From an archaeon (lineage in GTDB: Archaea > Asgardarchaeota > Hermodarchaeia > Hermodarchaeales > Hermodarchaeaceae): DNA of 22,992 bases. A program made the position numbers and the translations under genes. The stretch lies in the NCBI GenBank assembly GCA_016550415.1, contig JABXGU010000715.1, positions 1 through 22,992 of the forward strand. Direction: 5' to 3'. Below, one piece after another: positions 12,916-22,032 of this stretch. Numbering within the stretch: position 1 is the stretch's first letter; every line of letters starts with the position of its first letter. Below the pieces are notes generated by a model that did no database searches, was not told the DNA's origin, and was given only the letters and a program-made list of their open reading frames with translations.

Positions 12916-15054
12916 ATGAAGATGCTACCATTTGCTGCTTGGCTCTGTTGGGGTTTTCCAATAATCGGGGCTATCCTGACCCCATTGTTAGCTAAAATAC
13001 ATCCAAAAATTCGTGACTATGCCGCTGTCCTGATGGGACTACTCGGTGCCATCTTTGCATTCTCCATGATCACCGATATTATGAGTGGCTCCGCCTTCAC
13101 AGGCACTGCTTGGGATGAAGTAAAATTTGCATGGCTTGCTATCCCTGGGCTGCCCACACTTGAATTCGGCATGCTCATTGATCCCCTCTCAGTGTTCATG
13201 GCATGTGTTGCGACAGGCATTGGTCTTCTAATTCTTGTCTACAGTCTTGGCTACATGAAAGGTGATTCTTCACTCACACGTTACTGGTTCTTGATGCAGT
13301 TCTTTATCGGTGGTATGACCCTCCTTGTCATGGCGAATAACCTTTTACAAACCTTCATCGGGTGGGAAATCGTAGGCTTATGTTCCTATGCTCTCATCGG
13401 CTTCTGGTACAACAAGCCAGAAAAGATTCGTGACGATCAGCTTGGGGAACTCTCAGAAGGAGAATATAATTCCCACTGTGGAATGAAAGCCTTCCTTGTT
13501 ACACGTATCGGTGATGTGGGTCTTCTCATCTCAATCGTCTTCATCTTCTTCTTCACAACCTCTGCAGGGAATCCCACCTTCAATTATCAAACTCTGCTAT
13601 CTGACTTTACATGGCTCACAAATATGGCCGCTATCCTCAATGGTGGTCTATTACTTGCAATCCTGTTCCTGTTCTTTCTAGGACCAATTGGCAAAAGTGC
13701 CCAATTCCCATTACACGTATGGTTGCCAGAGGCAATGGCTGGTCCGACCACCGTGTCAGCTCTTATCCATGCTGCTGCCATGGTAAAGGCCGGTGTCTAC
13801 TTAGTTGCTCGGATGATGCCAATCCTAGTTCAAGCATATCTCACAGTTGCATCGCCACTACTGGAATTGGTGCTTGAGAACTTCTTTCTAATTGTAGCAT
13901 GCATTGGTGGCTTCACTGCCTTCCTTGCTGCGACAATGGCAATCGTTTCACGAGAACTAAAGAAAGTACTTGCCTACAGTACCGTTAGCCAGCTTGGCTA
14001 CATGTTCCTTGCCCTTGGGCTATTTGCTGTTACTGCCCATGGCGTGGAGGGCTATTTTGCTGCCAATTTCCAGTTAGTCGCCCACGCAGTCTTCAAAGCT
14101 CTTCTATTTCTCTCAGCTGGTGCAGTCATCCATTCTGTGGAGAGCAAGGACATGTTCGAAATGGGTGGGCTACGAAGTAAGATGCCCATTACCTTCATCT
14201 GTATGTTATTTGGTGCACTCAGCCTCAGCGGCGTACCACCCTTCACAGGCTTCTGGAGCAAAGAGTTCGTCTTCGCTTCTGCTTGGGAGTTGGTCGCGGA
14301 TGGTGTGGTTATTGCATACATCCTCTTCGCAGTTGCCGCCATTACAGGCGCAATGACATTCTTCTACAGCCTTCGGATGATTGGCTTAACCTTCATGGGT
14401 GAACCCAGCAATCATATTCGCAGCTTAGAAAAAGAACACAAAGTCCATGAAGCTCCAAAGGTCATGTGGGTGCCACTTGCTATTCTTGCCTTTACTACTC
14501 TAATCTTTGGCTTTCTTCAACCATTTCTTTACGTTTACTTCTTCGGTCAATGGAATTCAATCTTCAGTGTAGAATTAGCTGCCAATGTGGTTTCCATCCC
14601 AGAACTCTATATTCTATACTTCACTGAAACCTTCACATCTCCAACATTCCTAATCACAATTGGCATATTATTGCTTGGCGGAATCCCCGGTTACTTCTTC
14701 TACTTCCGACGTAGCTGGAATGCTGAAAGCTTCGTTGGCAAACAAGGATTCCGACACGGCATCTACAAATTCCTCTACAACCGTTGGTACTACAATCGAG
14801 TACTCTACAAAGTATTCGTCAATGGCACCAGCAGACTATCTAAGGGAATGTACAAATACATTGAAGAAGGCGTCATTGACCGGTTCAACTACTTGTTGGC
14901 AGACGCCGCAGGTGATCTAAGCCGATTCTTCCGCAGGATACAAACTGGCGTGCACAGCTGGAACGTGATTCTGCTGCTCCTTAGCACGCTGATTATGCTA
15001 ATCCTCCTTCTATTTGGAGGCGGGTTACTGGCTCCACTCCTTCCCATACCATGA
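12916..15054 (+). CDS. nuoL: NuoL-like antiporter subunit
   Basis: 712 residues with GGAGTG just upstream of the ATG, 16 bases after nuoK. NuoL/ND5 is the distal Mrp-type antiporter subunit, carrying one of the ion channels and a lateral helix. Key parts: the TM5 glutamate Glu151 in FIGWEIVGLCSYALIGFWYN, NSHCGMKAFLVTRIGDVGLL (185-204), and the broken-helix region GPIGKSAQFPLHVWLPEAMAGPTTVSALIHAA with Lys260 (equivalent to E. coli K229). The C-terminal 140 residues (FLYNRWYYNRVLYKVF, then IDRFNYLLADAAGDLSRFFRRIQTG) match the NuoL lateral-helix and terminal membrane region. It is about 100 residues longer than E. coli NuoL. Its stop codon is embedded in the ribosome site of nuoM. Confidence 0.95.
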   Translation: MKMLPFAAWLCWGFPIIGAILTPLLAKIHPKIRDYAAVLMGLLGAIFAFSMITDIMSGSAFTGTAWDEVKFAWLAIPGLPTLEFGMLIDPLSVFMACVATGIGLLILVYSLGYMKGDSSLTRYWFLMQFFIGGMTLLVMANNLLQTFIGWEIVGLCSYALIGFWYNKPEKIRDDQLGELSEGEYNSHCGMKAFLVTRIGDVGLLISIVFIFFFTTSAGNPTFNYQTLLSDFTWLTNMAAILNGGLLLAILFLFFLGPIGKSAQFPLHVWLPEAMAGPTTVSALIHAAAMVKAGVYLVARMMPILVQAYLTVASPLLELVLENFFLIVACIGGFTAFLAATMAIVSRELKKVLAYSTVSQLGYMFLALGLFAVTAHGVEGYFAANFQLVAHAVFKALLFLSAGAVIHSVESKDMFEMGGLRSKMPITFICMLFGALSLSGVPPFTGFWSKEFVFASAWELVADGVVIAYILFAVAAITGAMTFFYSLRMIGLTFMGEPSNHIRSLEKEHKVHEAPKVMWVPLAILAFTTLIFGFLQPFLYVYFFGQWNSIFSVELAANVVSIPELYILYFTETFTSPTFLITIGILLLGGIPGYFFYFRRSWNAESFVGKQGFRHGIYKFLYNRWYYNRVLYKVFVNGTSRLSKGMYKYIEEGVIDRFNYLLADAAGDLSRFFRRIQTGVHSWNVILLLLSTLIMLILLLFGGGLLAPLLPIP

Positions 15055-15064
15055 GGTGACAAAA

Positions 15065-16588
15065 ATGGCGCTATTTAATTATCTAACTTTTTCAATCGCG
15101 TGCATGGTCATTGGCGCACCAATCGCTTGGATAATTGGACGAAGAAACGGTCGTCACGCTGGTATCTTTGCCCTTCTCATCATGATAGCTAGCCTAATCA
15201 CTTTCACACTGGCTTGGTATGACCTTTCCTATTTGGGAACATACCCCGGCTATGAAATCCTTGCATGGTTTGACCCCCAACTCATGCTTACAGGTACACC
15301 TTCAGTGATTTTCTCCTTTGGATTACTAATTGATGATCTTAGCCTACCAATTGCTGCAATCGTTCTTATTCTAACAACGGCTGCTACGTGTTACTCCATT
15401 GGCTATATGCAAAAAGAAGAGGGTCAAGGTAAATACTATGCACTCCTGCTCCTCTATAATGCAGGTATCCTTGGCGTCGTACTGGCAACTAACCTACTTA
15501 GCTTCTATATCTTCTGGGAACTCATGCTAATCCCCAGCTACTTCCTTATAGCCCAATGGGGAACAAAACCCAAATCAGTCACCATCGCCTTCAAATATTT
15601 TCTATTCACTCACGTTGGCGCTGTCTGTATAATCTTAGGTATTGCTGGTATTTGGGCATTACAACCAGCAGCCACAGCAACTTTGAATATGACACTGCCC
15701 ACCATCGCAGCAATCGATCTTTCAGCAGCATCTTTGGACATGGTTAAGCTGTTAGTGATTCTCTTTATGCTGGGCTTTTCCGTAAAGATGGCTATTTTTC
15801 CCATCCACACCTGGCTCCCAGATGCCCACGCAGAAGCTCCCACACCCATCAGTGTAATCTTATCTGGCGTCATGATTGAAACTGCAGCCTATGGAATCGT
15901 GCGTATCCTGATTACTTTCATGGGCGATGCGTTCGGAGCATATTCCTCCATTATCATGGGTCTCGGTGTTATCACAATGATTTATGGGGGTTTTATGGCA
16001 CTCGCTCAAAAGGATACTAAACGTCTCTTCGCTTACTCTTCCATAAGTCAGATGGGCTACATATTCTTCGGACTTGGCAGTTTCCAGATGTATGGTGTTA
16101 CTGGAGCTACATTCCATATTTTCACGCATGCTCTCGGCAAAGGCCTCTTGTTCATGACCGCTGGTGCTCTAATGCTGCAGGTTGGACATGAACGAGGACG
16201 TGACATATCTGCCATGGGCGGTTTGGGTCGGAAGATGCCTTGGACTGCCACCGTTGCCCTAATTGCAGCACTAAGCATTGCAGGAACTCCACCCCTCGCA
16301 GGCTTTGCCTCCGAATGGATAATCTTTGCTGGTGGTGCATTAGCCGGCAGTGTTCTCATGGTAATGTTTGGAATCGCCTCAACGGCGCTCACAGCTGCCT
16401 ATGTACTCTGGTTCATAAAACGTGTCTTCTTTGGTCCCACCTCTTCAGAAATGGAGACGGTGAAAGAAACACCTTGGACAGTTCGCGTTCCAATGTTGAT
16501 CTTGGCAGCAATTGTTGTCATCATCGGGTTCTGGCCCGCCCTAGTGGCTAATCCCCTCTTCACAGCAATCTCAACATTGTTTCCCTAA
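15065..16588 (+). CDS. nuoM: NuoM-like antiporter subunit
   Basis: 507 residues from the ATG at 15065, chosen because GAGGTGA lies 5 bases upstream; the open frame extends 17 codons further into nuoL. Fourteen or so membrane helices. The conserved TM5 glutamate is Glu152 (YIFWELMLIPSYFLIAQWG) and the TM7 lysine Lys241 (GFSVKMAIFPIHTWLPDAHAEAPTPISVILSGVMIE). The later position that is Lys265 in E. coli NuoM is Glu272 here (VMIETAAYGIVR). NuoM/ND4 is a proton-channel antiporter subunit. It lies 10 bases after nuoL and 16 before nuoN. Hydrogenase-type (HyfD/MbhH) relatives are close in sequence; operon position favours NuoM. Confidence 0.93.
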   Translation: MALFNYLTFSIACMVIGAPIAWIIGRRNGRHAGIFALLIMIASLITFTLAWYDLSYLGTYPGYEILAWFDPQLMLTGTPSVIFSFGLLIDDLSLPIAAIVLILTTAATCYSIGYMQKEEGQGKYYALLLLYNAGILGVVLATNLLSFYIFWELMLIPSYFLIAQWGTKPKSVTIAFKYFLFTHVGAVCIILGIAGIWALQPAATATLNMTLPTIAAIDLSAASLDMVKLLVILFMLGFSVKMAIFPIHTWLPDAHAEAPTPISVILSGVMIETAAYGIVRILITFMGDAFGAYSSIIMGLGVITMIYGGFMALAQKDTKRLFAYSSISQMGYIFFGLGSFQMYGVTGATFHIFTHALGKGLLFMTAGALMLQVGHERGRDISAMGGLGRKMPWTATVALIAALSIAGTPPLAGFASEWIIFAGGALAGSVLMVMFGIASTALTAAYVLWFIKRVFFGPTSSEMETVKETPWTVRVPMLILAAIVVIIGFWPALVANPLFTAISTLFP

Positions 16589-16604
16589 TGGAGGATGAAT
16601 AGAG

Positions 16605-18137
16605 TTGACAATTGGTCTAACAGAATGGATTCAACTGTTTCCCCTAGTGCTCCCCTTCTGCGGCGCATTTCTAATCGCATTAATTGGAAAAGCATTCAAA
16701 GAACGACCCAAGCGAGCTATGGGCATAATTACCTCAATATTCATGTTCTTGACTATCATTGCTATTGCCCTTGACTTTTACACAATCCTTCCCCTTTATG
16801 GACTATCGAATCCTTGGATTGATATCCAATATATCGCAGGTTCTGGTGCAACTCTAATTCACATTGACATGCTCTCAATCCTGATGAGTATCATGTTTGC
16901 TTTTCTTGGCTTCCTTGTATCTGTATATTCAATCAAGTATATGGAGAATGACCATGGGCTCTCACTTTACTATGCCCTGCTTCTCACTCTCATAGGGAGC
17001 ATGATTGGTGTCACCTACTCTGGTGATCTCTTCACCCTCTTCATCTTCTGGGAAGCAATGTCATTGAGCAGCTATGCCCTAGTTGCTTTTCGTAAGGATG
17101 AACCAGAACCAATCGAAGCTGGAATCAAGTACTTCCTTCTTAGTGCAGTGGGTTCCACTCTGATACTATTCACCATGTCCCTCCTATATGGACTGACTGG
17201 GACAGTCAATCTAGCGGAGATTGGCACAGCAATAGCTGCCCTTCCAAGCTCTACTGCTGTCCAAGGTATAGTCACATTCACAATTGTGGGACTGCTAATA
17301 GGTTTTGGAGTAAAAGCAGCCATTGCACCCCTTGCAACTTGGCTTCCAGATGCTCACCCCGCTGCTCCCAGCGGAATTAGCGCTATGCTTAGTGGCGTCG
17401 TTATCATGACTGGTAGCTACGCAATATTACGGACTTTTCTCCTATTCTTTGATCCTTCAGTTTACAGCTACCACGGATATTTCCTTAGCTGGTTTGCTCT
17501 TTTCACAATGCTCTATGGCAACCTCATGGCTCTTACACAAAAGGATATCAAGCGCTTACTTGCCTATTCCACCATCGTAAATGTGGGATACATCATTTTT
17601 GGCTTCTCCATAGCCATGATGCCCCTCTCATCAGAAGCAGCAAGTTATTACAGTGTTACCGGTTCGCTATTTCAAATGGTAGCACACATGCTATCAAAGG
17701 GTATGCTCTTTCTCTGCTCAGGAATCTTTCTCCACACGCTTCACACCCGAGACCTAGACCAACTCAGAGGCGTTGGTCGTCGAATGCCAGTAACTATGAT
17801 CTGCTTCACTATCGGCGCCCTCTCCCTTGCAGGTGTTCCTCCCCTTGTTGGCTTCTATAGTAAATTCTTCATAATCTGGGGCTCTATACTTGCAGGTGCC
17901 TACCTCGGCGCAGCCATGTTGGTACTGAACAGCGCCTTCAGCGTTGCATATTATCTCAGGGTCATCCAAATTCTTGTCTTCTCAGAGCCCACTCCTGATG
18001 CAGCTAAGGTCAAGGAAGCATCTCCCATCATGCTATTCTCCATAGTGGTTCTAACCATCTTCATCATCGGTATTGGCCTCCTTCCACACTTCTTCCTGAC
18101 AGTGGCTAATCTTGCAGCCATGGCAGCGTTTGGATAA
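16605..18137 (+). CDS. nuoN: NuoN-like antiporter subunit
   Basis: 510 residues from a TTG at 16605, with GGAGG 10 bases upstream; the nearby ATGs at 16588 and 16595 are in other frames. Key residues: Glu150 in TM5 (FIFWEAMSLSSYALVAFRKDEPEP) and Lys237 in TM7 (GFGVKAAIAPLATWLPDAHPAAPSGISAMLSG). The second lysine position of some antiporters is Met268. The later AYSTIVNVGYIIFG and HMLSKGMLFLCSGIF segments are typical of the NuoN/MnhD/HyfB family, so a Mrp- or hydrogenase-type antiporter subunit is also possible; its place as last gene in J-K-L-M-N favours NuoN. A hairpin and T-run follow the stop codon, marking the end of the operon. Confidence 0.92.
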   Translation: MTIGLTEWIQLFPLVLPFCGAFLIALIGKAFKERPKRAMGIITSIFMFLTIIAIALDFYTILPLYGLSNPWIDIQYIAGSGATLIHIDMLSILMSIMFAFLGFLVSVYSIKYMENDHGLSLYYALLLTLIGSMIGVTYSGDLFTLFIFWEAMSLSSYALVAFRKDEPEPIEAGIKYFLLSAVGSTLILFTMSLLYGLTGTVNLAEIGTAIAALPSSTAVQGIVTFTIVGLLIGFGVKAAIAPLATWLPDAHPAAPSGISAMLSGVVIMTGSYAILRTFLLFFDPSVYSYHGYFLSWFALFTMLYGNLMALTQKDIKRLLAYSTIVNVGYIIFGFSIAMMPLSSEAASYYSVTGSLFQMVAHMLSKGMLFLCSGIFLHTLHTRDLDQLRGVGRRMPVTMICFTIGALSLAGVPPLVGFYSKFFIIWGSILAGAYLGAAMLVLNSAFSVAYYLRVIQILVFSEPTPDAAKVKEASPIMLFSIVVLTIFIIGIGLLPHFFLTVANLAAMAAFG

Positions 18138-18149
18138 AGGCGTCCACGA

Positions 18150-18184
18150 TTGAAATGGGCGCCAATTCAACCTTTTTTCTTCTC
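18150..18184 (+). terminator. Terminator of the nuoJ-N operon
   Basis: Inverted arms TTGAA (18150-18154) and TTCAA (18166-18170) around a GGGCGCC-containing loop are followed by CTTTTTTCTTCTC (18172-18184). The same 13-mer follows the OsmC gene. It lies 13 bases after the nuoN stop in a converging gap with cysS. Confidence 0.6.
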
Positions 18185-18212
18185 CCTACTTCCTAGTAGA
18201 TACGCTAGAATT

Positions 18213-18225
18213 GTTGAGAAGAAAC
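18213..18225 (-). terminator. T-rich terminator of cysS
   Basis: On the minus strand GTTTCTTCTCAAC lies about 70 bases after the cysS stop. Twelve of its bases match the tail of the terminator after the OsmC gene (TTTCTTCTCAAC), suggesting a common sequence at transcript ends. Confidence 0.4.
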
Positions 18226-18295
18226 TGGTCTGAAAGGTCAGTCTCTGTAGATACTATGATGAGTAGCTAATCTTGGTTTTTCCAGTTTTGATGTT

Positions 18296-19789
18296 CTACC
18301 ACCATAGGGTTTCCTTTGTGCTGTCCTCGATGTTTATCCCCAATTTTTGAAGTGCTGTTCGAATAGTGTCTGCACGTTCAAACTCTCGATTTTGCCGAAG
18401 CCTTTCTCGTTCCTTTAACAGTAGTTCAATCATCTTAGCAGTTTTTAGATCAACTTGTTTAGCAACCTCTTGTTCGTAAAGATCTCCAAATAGTATGGTA
18501 CCAACTTGCTGTAGAAAAGTAAGTATTTGAGTAGCTTGCTGTTTCCCAATTTTAGGTGTTGGTTCAAGGTGGGTTTGGACTTCTTTGATGAAAGCAAAGA
18601 GCTTGCTGAGTGCAAGTGAAGTGTTAAAGTCGTTGTTCATAACAGCGAGGAATTGAGATTCTACTGTACTTAGTTTTTCTTTCAGCGATGAATTTTCAGC
18701 GATGCTTTTTGCTTCTTCACGCCTAATAGCGTCAAGGTGAGCAATTACCTGCTGAATTCGGTCCAACTTCTTTTGCGTTCGGATGAGATCTGCTTCATTA
18801 AAGTCGATGGGTTTGCGATAATGGGCTGATAGGAGGAACAATCGTACAGCGGCTGGTCCATAGCGTTCAACGGCATCTCGTGCAGTGATAAAATTGCCTG
18901 TAGATTTGGACATCTTTTCTCCATTAAGGGATAAATGTCGGACATGGACCCAGAATTTTACAAAGGTCCTTCCGGTAGCAGCTTCACTTTGAGCAATTGT
19001 GTTTTCATGGTGGGGAAAGATATTATCTTCACCACCACCCGAAATATCAAGGGTCTCACCCAGATATTTCATTGCCATTGCTGAGCATTCTATGTGCCAT
19101 CCGGGGCGACCCTTTCCCCAAGGTGAGAACCAATATGGTTCTCCTGGTTTAGCAGTTTTCCAAAGAACGAAATCTCCAACGCTTTCCTTATCGTATTCGT
19201 CTTTATCGATGCGGCCACCCGCTCCCTCTCGTAGTGCTTCATGACTGATTCCAGCAAGTTTTCCATATTCCGGAAAAGTGCTGATTCGGAAATAAACTCC
19301 ATCCTCTGCAACATATGCATGGCCACTATCAATGAGGCGTTGCACAAATTCTATCATTTCATGGATGTGTTGGGTAGCAAGAGAATAGGTCAGTGGGTCT
19401 GCAATGCCCAACCTTCTTCGATCTGCAAAGTAATCACGTGTGTGGCGTATGATTAATTGCTGGAAGCTTTCGCCTGTTTCTTTGATGCGTTTGATTAGGC
19501 GGTCATCAATGCTTATGTCAGTCACATTTGAAACATGCTTCACCTGATATCCTATGTAGCTTAGGAAGCGTTCAATTACATCCCAGAAGATGTAGCAACG
19601 AGCATGACCAATGTGCATCAGGTTGTTAACGGTAAGCCCACAACTATACATTCGTACAATGCCTGGTTCGATGGAGGTGAAGACCTCCTTCTGCTTGGTT
19701 ATGCTATTGTATATCTGTAAAGTCTTTGATGATAGTTTTGTATTTCTCTTCTGGCTTTTGTTTTTTCGACGATATTCTCGTGGTGTCAT
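18296..19789 (-). CDS. cysS: Cysteinyl-tRNA synthetase
   Basis: 497 residues from the ATG at 19789, chosen because GGAGG lies 9 bases upstream; a GTG at 19798 abuts the GGAGG and is unlikely. It charges tRNA-Cys in the cytoplasm. Class I features: CGLTVNNLMHIGHAR with the HIGH motif (59-62) and Cys50, GWHIECSAM with Cys235, FPHHEN with His260, and EKMSKSTGN (KMSKS 292-296). In E. coli the Zn site is C28, C209, H234 and E238; three ligands are conserved, but the position of the fourth is Thr264 (HHENTIAQ). A basic 25-residue N-terminal extension precedes the catalytic domain. The helical C-terminal domain ends ETLWW. A TATA-like box lies about 40 bases upstream. Confidence 0.95.
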   Translation of the reverse strand: MTPREYRRKNKSQKRNTKLSSKTLQIYNSITKQKEVFTSIEPGIVRMYSCGLTVNNLMHIGHARCYIFWDVIERFLSYIGYQVKHVSNVTDISIDDRLIKRIKETGESFQQLIIRHTRDYFADRRRLGIADPLTYSLATQHIHEMIEFVQRLIDSGHAYVAEDGVYFRISTFPEYGKLAGISHEALREGAGGRIDKDEYDKESVGDFVLWKTAKPGEPYWFSPWGKGRPGWHIECSAMAMKYLGETLDISGGGEDNIFPHHENTIAQSEAATGRTFVKFWVHVRHLSLNGEKMSKSTGNFITARDAVERYGPAAVRLFLLSAHYRKPIDFNEADLIRTQKKLDRIQQVIAHLDAIRREEAKSIAENSSLKEKLSTVESQFLAVMNNDFNTSLALSKLFAFIKEVQTHLEPTPKIGKQQATQILTFLQQVGTILFGDLYEQEVAKQVDLKTAKMIELLLKERERLRQNREFERADTIRTALQKLGINIEDSTKETLWW

Positions 19790-19825
19790 TAGTTCCACCC
19801 TCCATCTGCAATGTAAACTCCCTTA

Positions 19826-19838
19826 CGAAATTTATCTC
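19826..19838 (-). promoter_or_regulatory. TATA-like box of cysS
   Basis: On the minus strand GAGATAAATTTCG is centred about 43 bases before the cysS ATG, placing initiation near 19806. The rest of the 281-base divergent gap to the ATPase gene holds a GTGTCAC direct repeat (19842-19848 and 19884-19890) and an A/T-rich CCAAATAATAGC near 19997 that may be the ATPase-gene TATA box; no gene was seen in it. Confidence 0.4.
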
Positions 19839-20070
19839 TTAGTGTCACATCTAATGTATCAACATGGTTAGAAAAGGAGAGTGGTGTCACCGAGGGCTGC
19901 GGATTAGCAAATATGATACCCCATGGCTTTCACCAGCTCAGAAATACTTCTGTTGGCTTGATAAATGTTATGGGACTGATTCGCAATAGCTTACTTCCAA
20001 ATAATAGCAAGCCTTTTTTACTCAAGCTTCTTTGGTGTAACTTCATTCAGATTCAGGCGCTAGCGTATTA

Positions 20071-21945
20071 ATGGTGGTAAACGACACTTTGATGACACCT
20101 TCGAAGATGAAGAAATTCACTGCAATTGTATTGGATACAGAACTTGACGCCACCCTCAGATTCTTTGCCAAACTAGGTGTTGCCCACTTTATTGACATCA
20201 AACTTCGTAGCGAGGAGCTTGGAATCGAATTAGAGCCAGTAGAAGCCTCCGATCGCTTCTATCATCACTCTAACCTTCTAACACGTGTCACAACATTAAT
20301 CACTAACCTGAAGGTGATTCGAGGGGGTAGTGTCAAGCAGCCCTTGGAAGTCCCTCAGATACCAAATGAGGAGTATTTAGCTAATCTCGAAAAGCAGCTT
20401 AAGACATTTGAGGATGAATTCTCCAATCTCACTCGTGCTCTTGATGAAGCACAAGAAGCTGGCAAAAAATCAGCTAAAAAAGCAGCTAAGAAAGCAATTA
20501 GGGAGCGAGCTGCTGAACACCGTGACTTGCTCCTAGGCTGGGAGGAGCTTCTAAAAAGAGAACATTCTCTCGAAGAAATTAAGACGCTCTTCGGTAAAAC
20601 ACAACGCACCTATGTTATGGTTGGTTGGGTTCCCGAAAAACAAGCTAAGAACTTCACTGAAGCTGTCCAAAAGGAAAGTGGTGGCAGTGTAGTTTTAGAA
20701 CTATCTGACTACCATGAACCTGAACATGCCCATGGTGAAGGTGAAGAACCGCCTGACAGACCACCCACAAAACTCACAAATCCTAAACAATTACGATCCT
20801 ATGAAAACCTCACCTGCGCCTTTGGCACACCAAGTCACCGAGAAATCGATCCAACTTGGTTCGTAGCAATCGGCTTCCCGTTGATTTTCGGTCTCATGTT
20901 TGGTGACATAGGCCACGGTCTTCTCCTCCTTTTCTTCGCGCTTCTAGGCATGATAGCATATAGAAAAGGAATGGACATTGGCGAACTCGGAAATTACTTC
21001 CTCAAAGGCTCAGGTCTCATCGCAGTGTGCGCAATATCTTCCATATTTTTTGGTATCCTATATGGCGAATTTCTAGGACTCTCAGTCGCTGAAATGGGTT
21101 GGTATGTAGCACTCCGTGAATCTCCCTTTGGTTCCATCATGCAAGGGTTCCTACTCAACCTTTTCCGCTTCTTCGACTTTGATGCCGGAGTCACATTCTT
21201 CACGCATGCATCCCACCAATCCATCTGGTTCAGCGCCTTTGAGACCCCTGACGAAACATGGATACTCTTTGTCCTCAGTATCATCATCGGAGTCATCCAC
21301 CTCTCAATAGCCATCTCTATCGATCTAATCAACAAGATTCGCCACAAAGAATGGAAACACGCCATTTTCGGTCCCGTTGTTTGGCTCTGGTTCTTCTGGG
21401 GGCTCATCGCCCTACTCTTCACAAAAGGCATCAACTTCATGAACTGGTTCACATACTACGACCCTAGTGGACAGCAAGCCAACCTTCTAGGCTCGGCAAT
21501 GGTCGATGCTCTTGTCCTGCTACTTCTCCCAATGTTGGTCATGTTCTTTGGCGGCATAATCTCCGCTGGCTTCATGGAAGGCTTCATGGAGGGATTAGAA
21601 CACCTCATCGCAAGCATCAGCAACACAATAAGCTATGCACGAATCCTCGCCCTCAACATGGCCCACGCAGGCTTTGCCAAAACATTTCTTTTCCTCGGTG
21701 GTGTCACAATAACCACCATCGAACACGTCATAAACGCATTAACAAATGGCGAACTCAGCCTAATGATGTTCATACTCATGCTACTAATCGGAACCATCTT
21801 CGTCCTCATCATGGAAGGACTACTCTCCATAATCCACACCATACGTCTCCACTGGGTCGAAGCATTCCTCAAGTTCTATTCAGGAACTGGCTATCCATAT
21901 GCTCCCCTCACAATACCAAGTAAGTGGACCACCACAGCTATATGA
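20071..21945 (+). CDS. atpI: A/V-type ATP synthase subunit I (a subunit)
   Basis: 624 residues. Subunit I/a forms the stator half-channels and peripheral stalk contact of the archaeal A-type ATP synthase. Residues 1-about 260 form the cytoplasmic part, with coiled-coil-like stretches at about 100-170 (Lys/Ala-rich KKSAKKAAKKAIRERAAEH) and an His/Glu-rich patch near 215-228. About eight membrane helices follow from 263. The ion-path arginine is Arg524 (NTISYARILALNMAHAGFA), and the typical end IHTIRLHWVEAFLKFYSGTGYPYAPL is present. The start is uncertain: ATG at 20071, 20092 and 20107 are all in frame and none has a clear ribosome site. Other ATPase subunit genes, usually adjacent, are absent here. 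Confidence 0.94.
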   Translation: MVVNDTLMTPSKMKKFTAIVLDTELDATLRFFAKLGVAHFIDIKLRSEELGIELEPVEASDRFYHHSNLLTRVTTLITNLKVIRGGSVKQPLEVPQIPNEEYLANLEKQLKTFEDEFSNLTRALDEAQEAGKKSAKKAAKKAIRERAAEHRDLLLGWEELLKREHSLEEIKTLFGKTQRTYVMVGWVPEKQAKNFTEAVQKESGGSVVLELSDYHEPEHAHGEGEEPPDRPPTKLTNPKQLRSYENLTCAFGTPSHREIDPTWFVAIGFPLIFGLMFGDIGHGLLLLFFALLGMIAYRKGMDIGELGNYFLKGSGLIAVCAISSIFFGILYGEFLGLSVAEMGWYVALRESPFGSIMQGFLLNLFRFFDFDAGVTFFTHASHQSIWFSAFETPDETWILFVLSIIIGVIHLSIAISIDLINKIRHKEWKHAIFGPVVWLWFFWGLIALLFTKGINFMNWFTYYDPSGQQANLLGSAMVDALVLLLLPMLVMFFGGIISAGFMEGFMEGLEHLIASISNTISYARILALNMAHAGFAKTFLFLGGVTITTIEHVINALTNGELSLMMFILMLLIGTIFVLIMEGLLSIIHTIRLHWVEAFLKFYSGTGYPYAPLTIPSKWTTTAI

Positions 21946-22032
21946 CCGCTTGTTCACGTGTGACATATCCGATATACGCAATCCCTAAGCGCATCAAAGT
22001 TGCATTGTAAATCATTCAAGGATGCGGGTGCA

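Noticed and set aside
14052..14342. 96-codon minus-strand frame inside nuoL, and similar frames inside nuoM, nuoN and atpI
   Set aside because: All are shadows of strongly conserved membrane-protein genes on the other strand.
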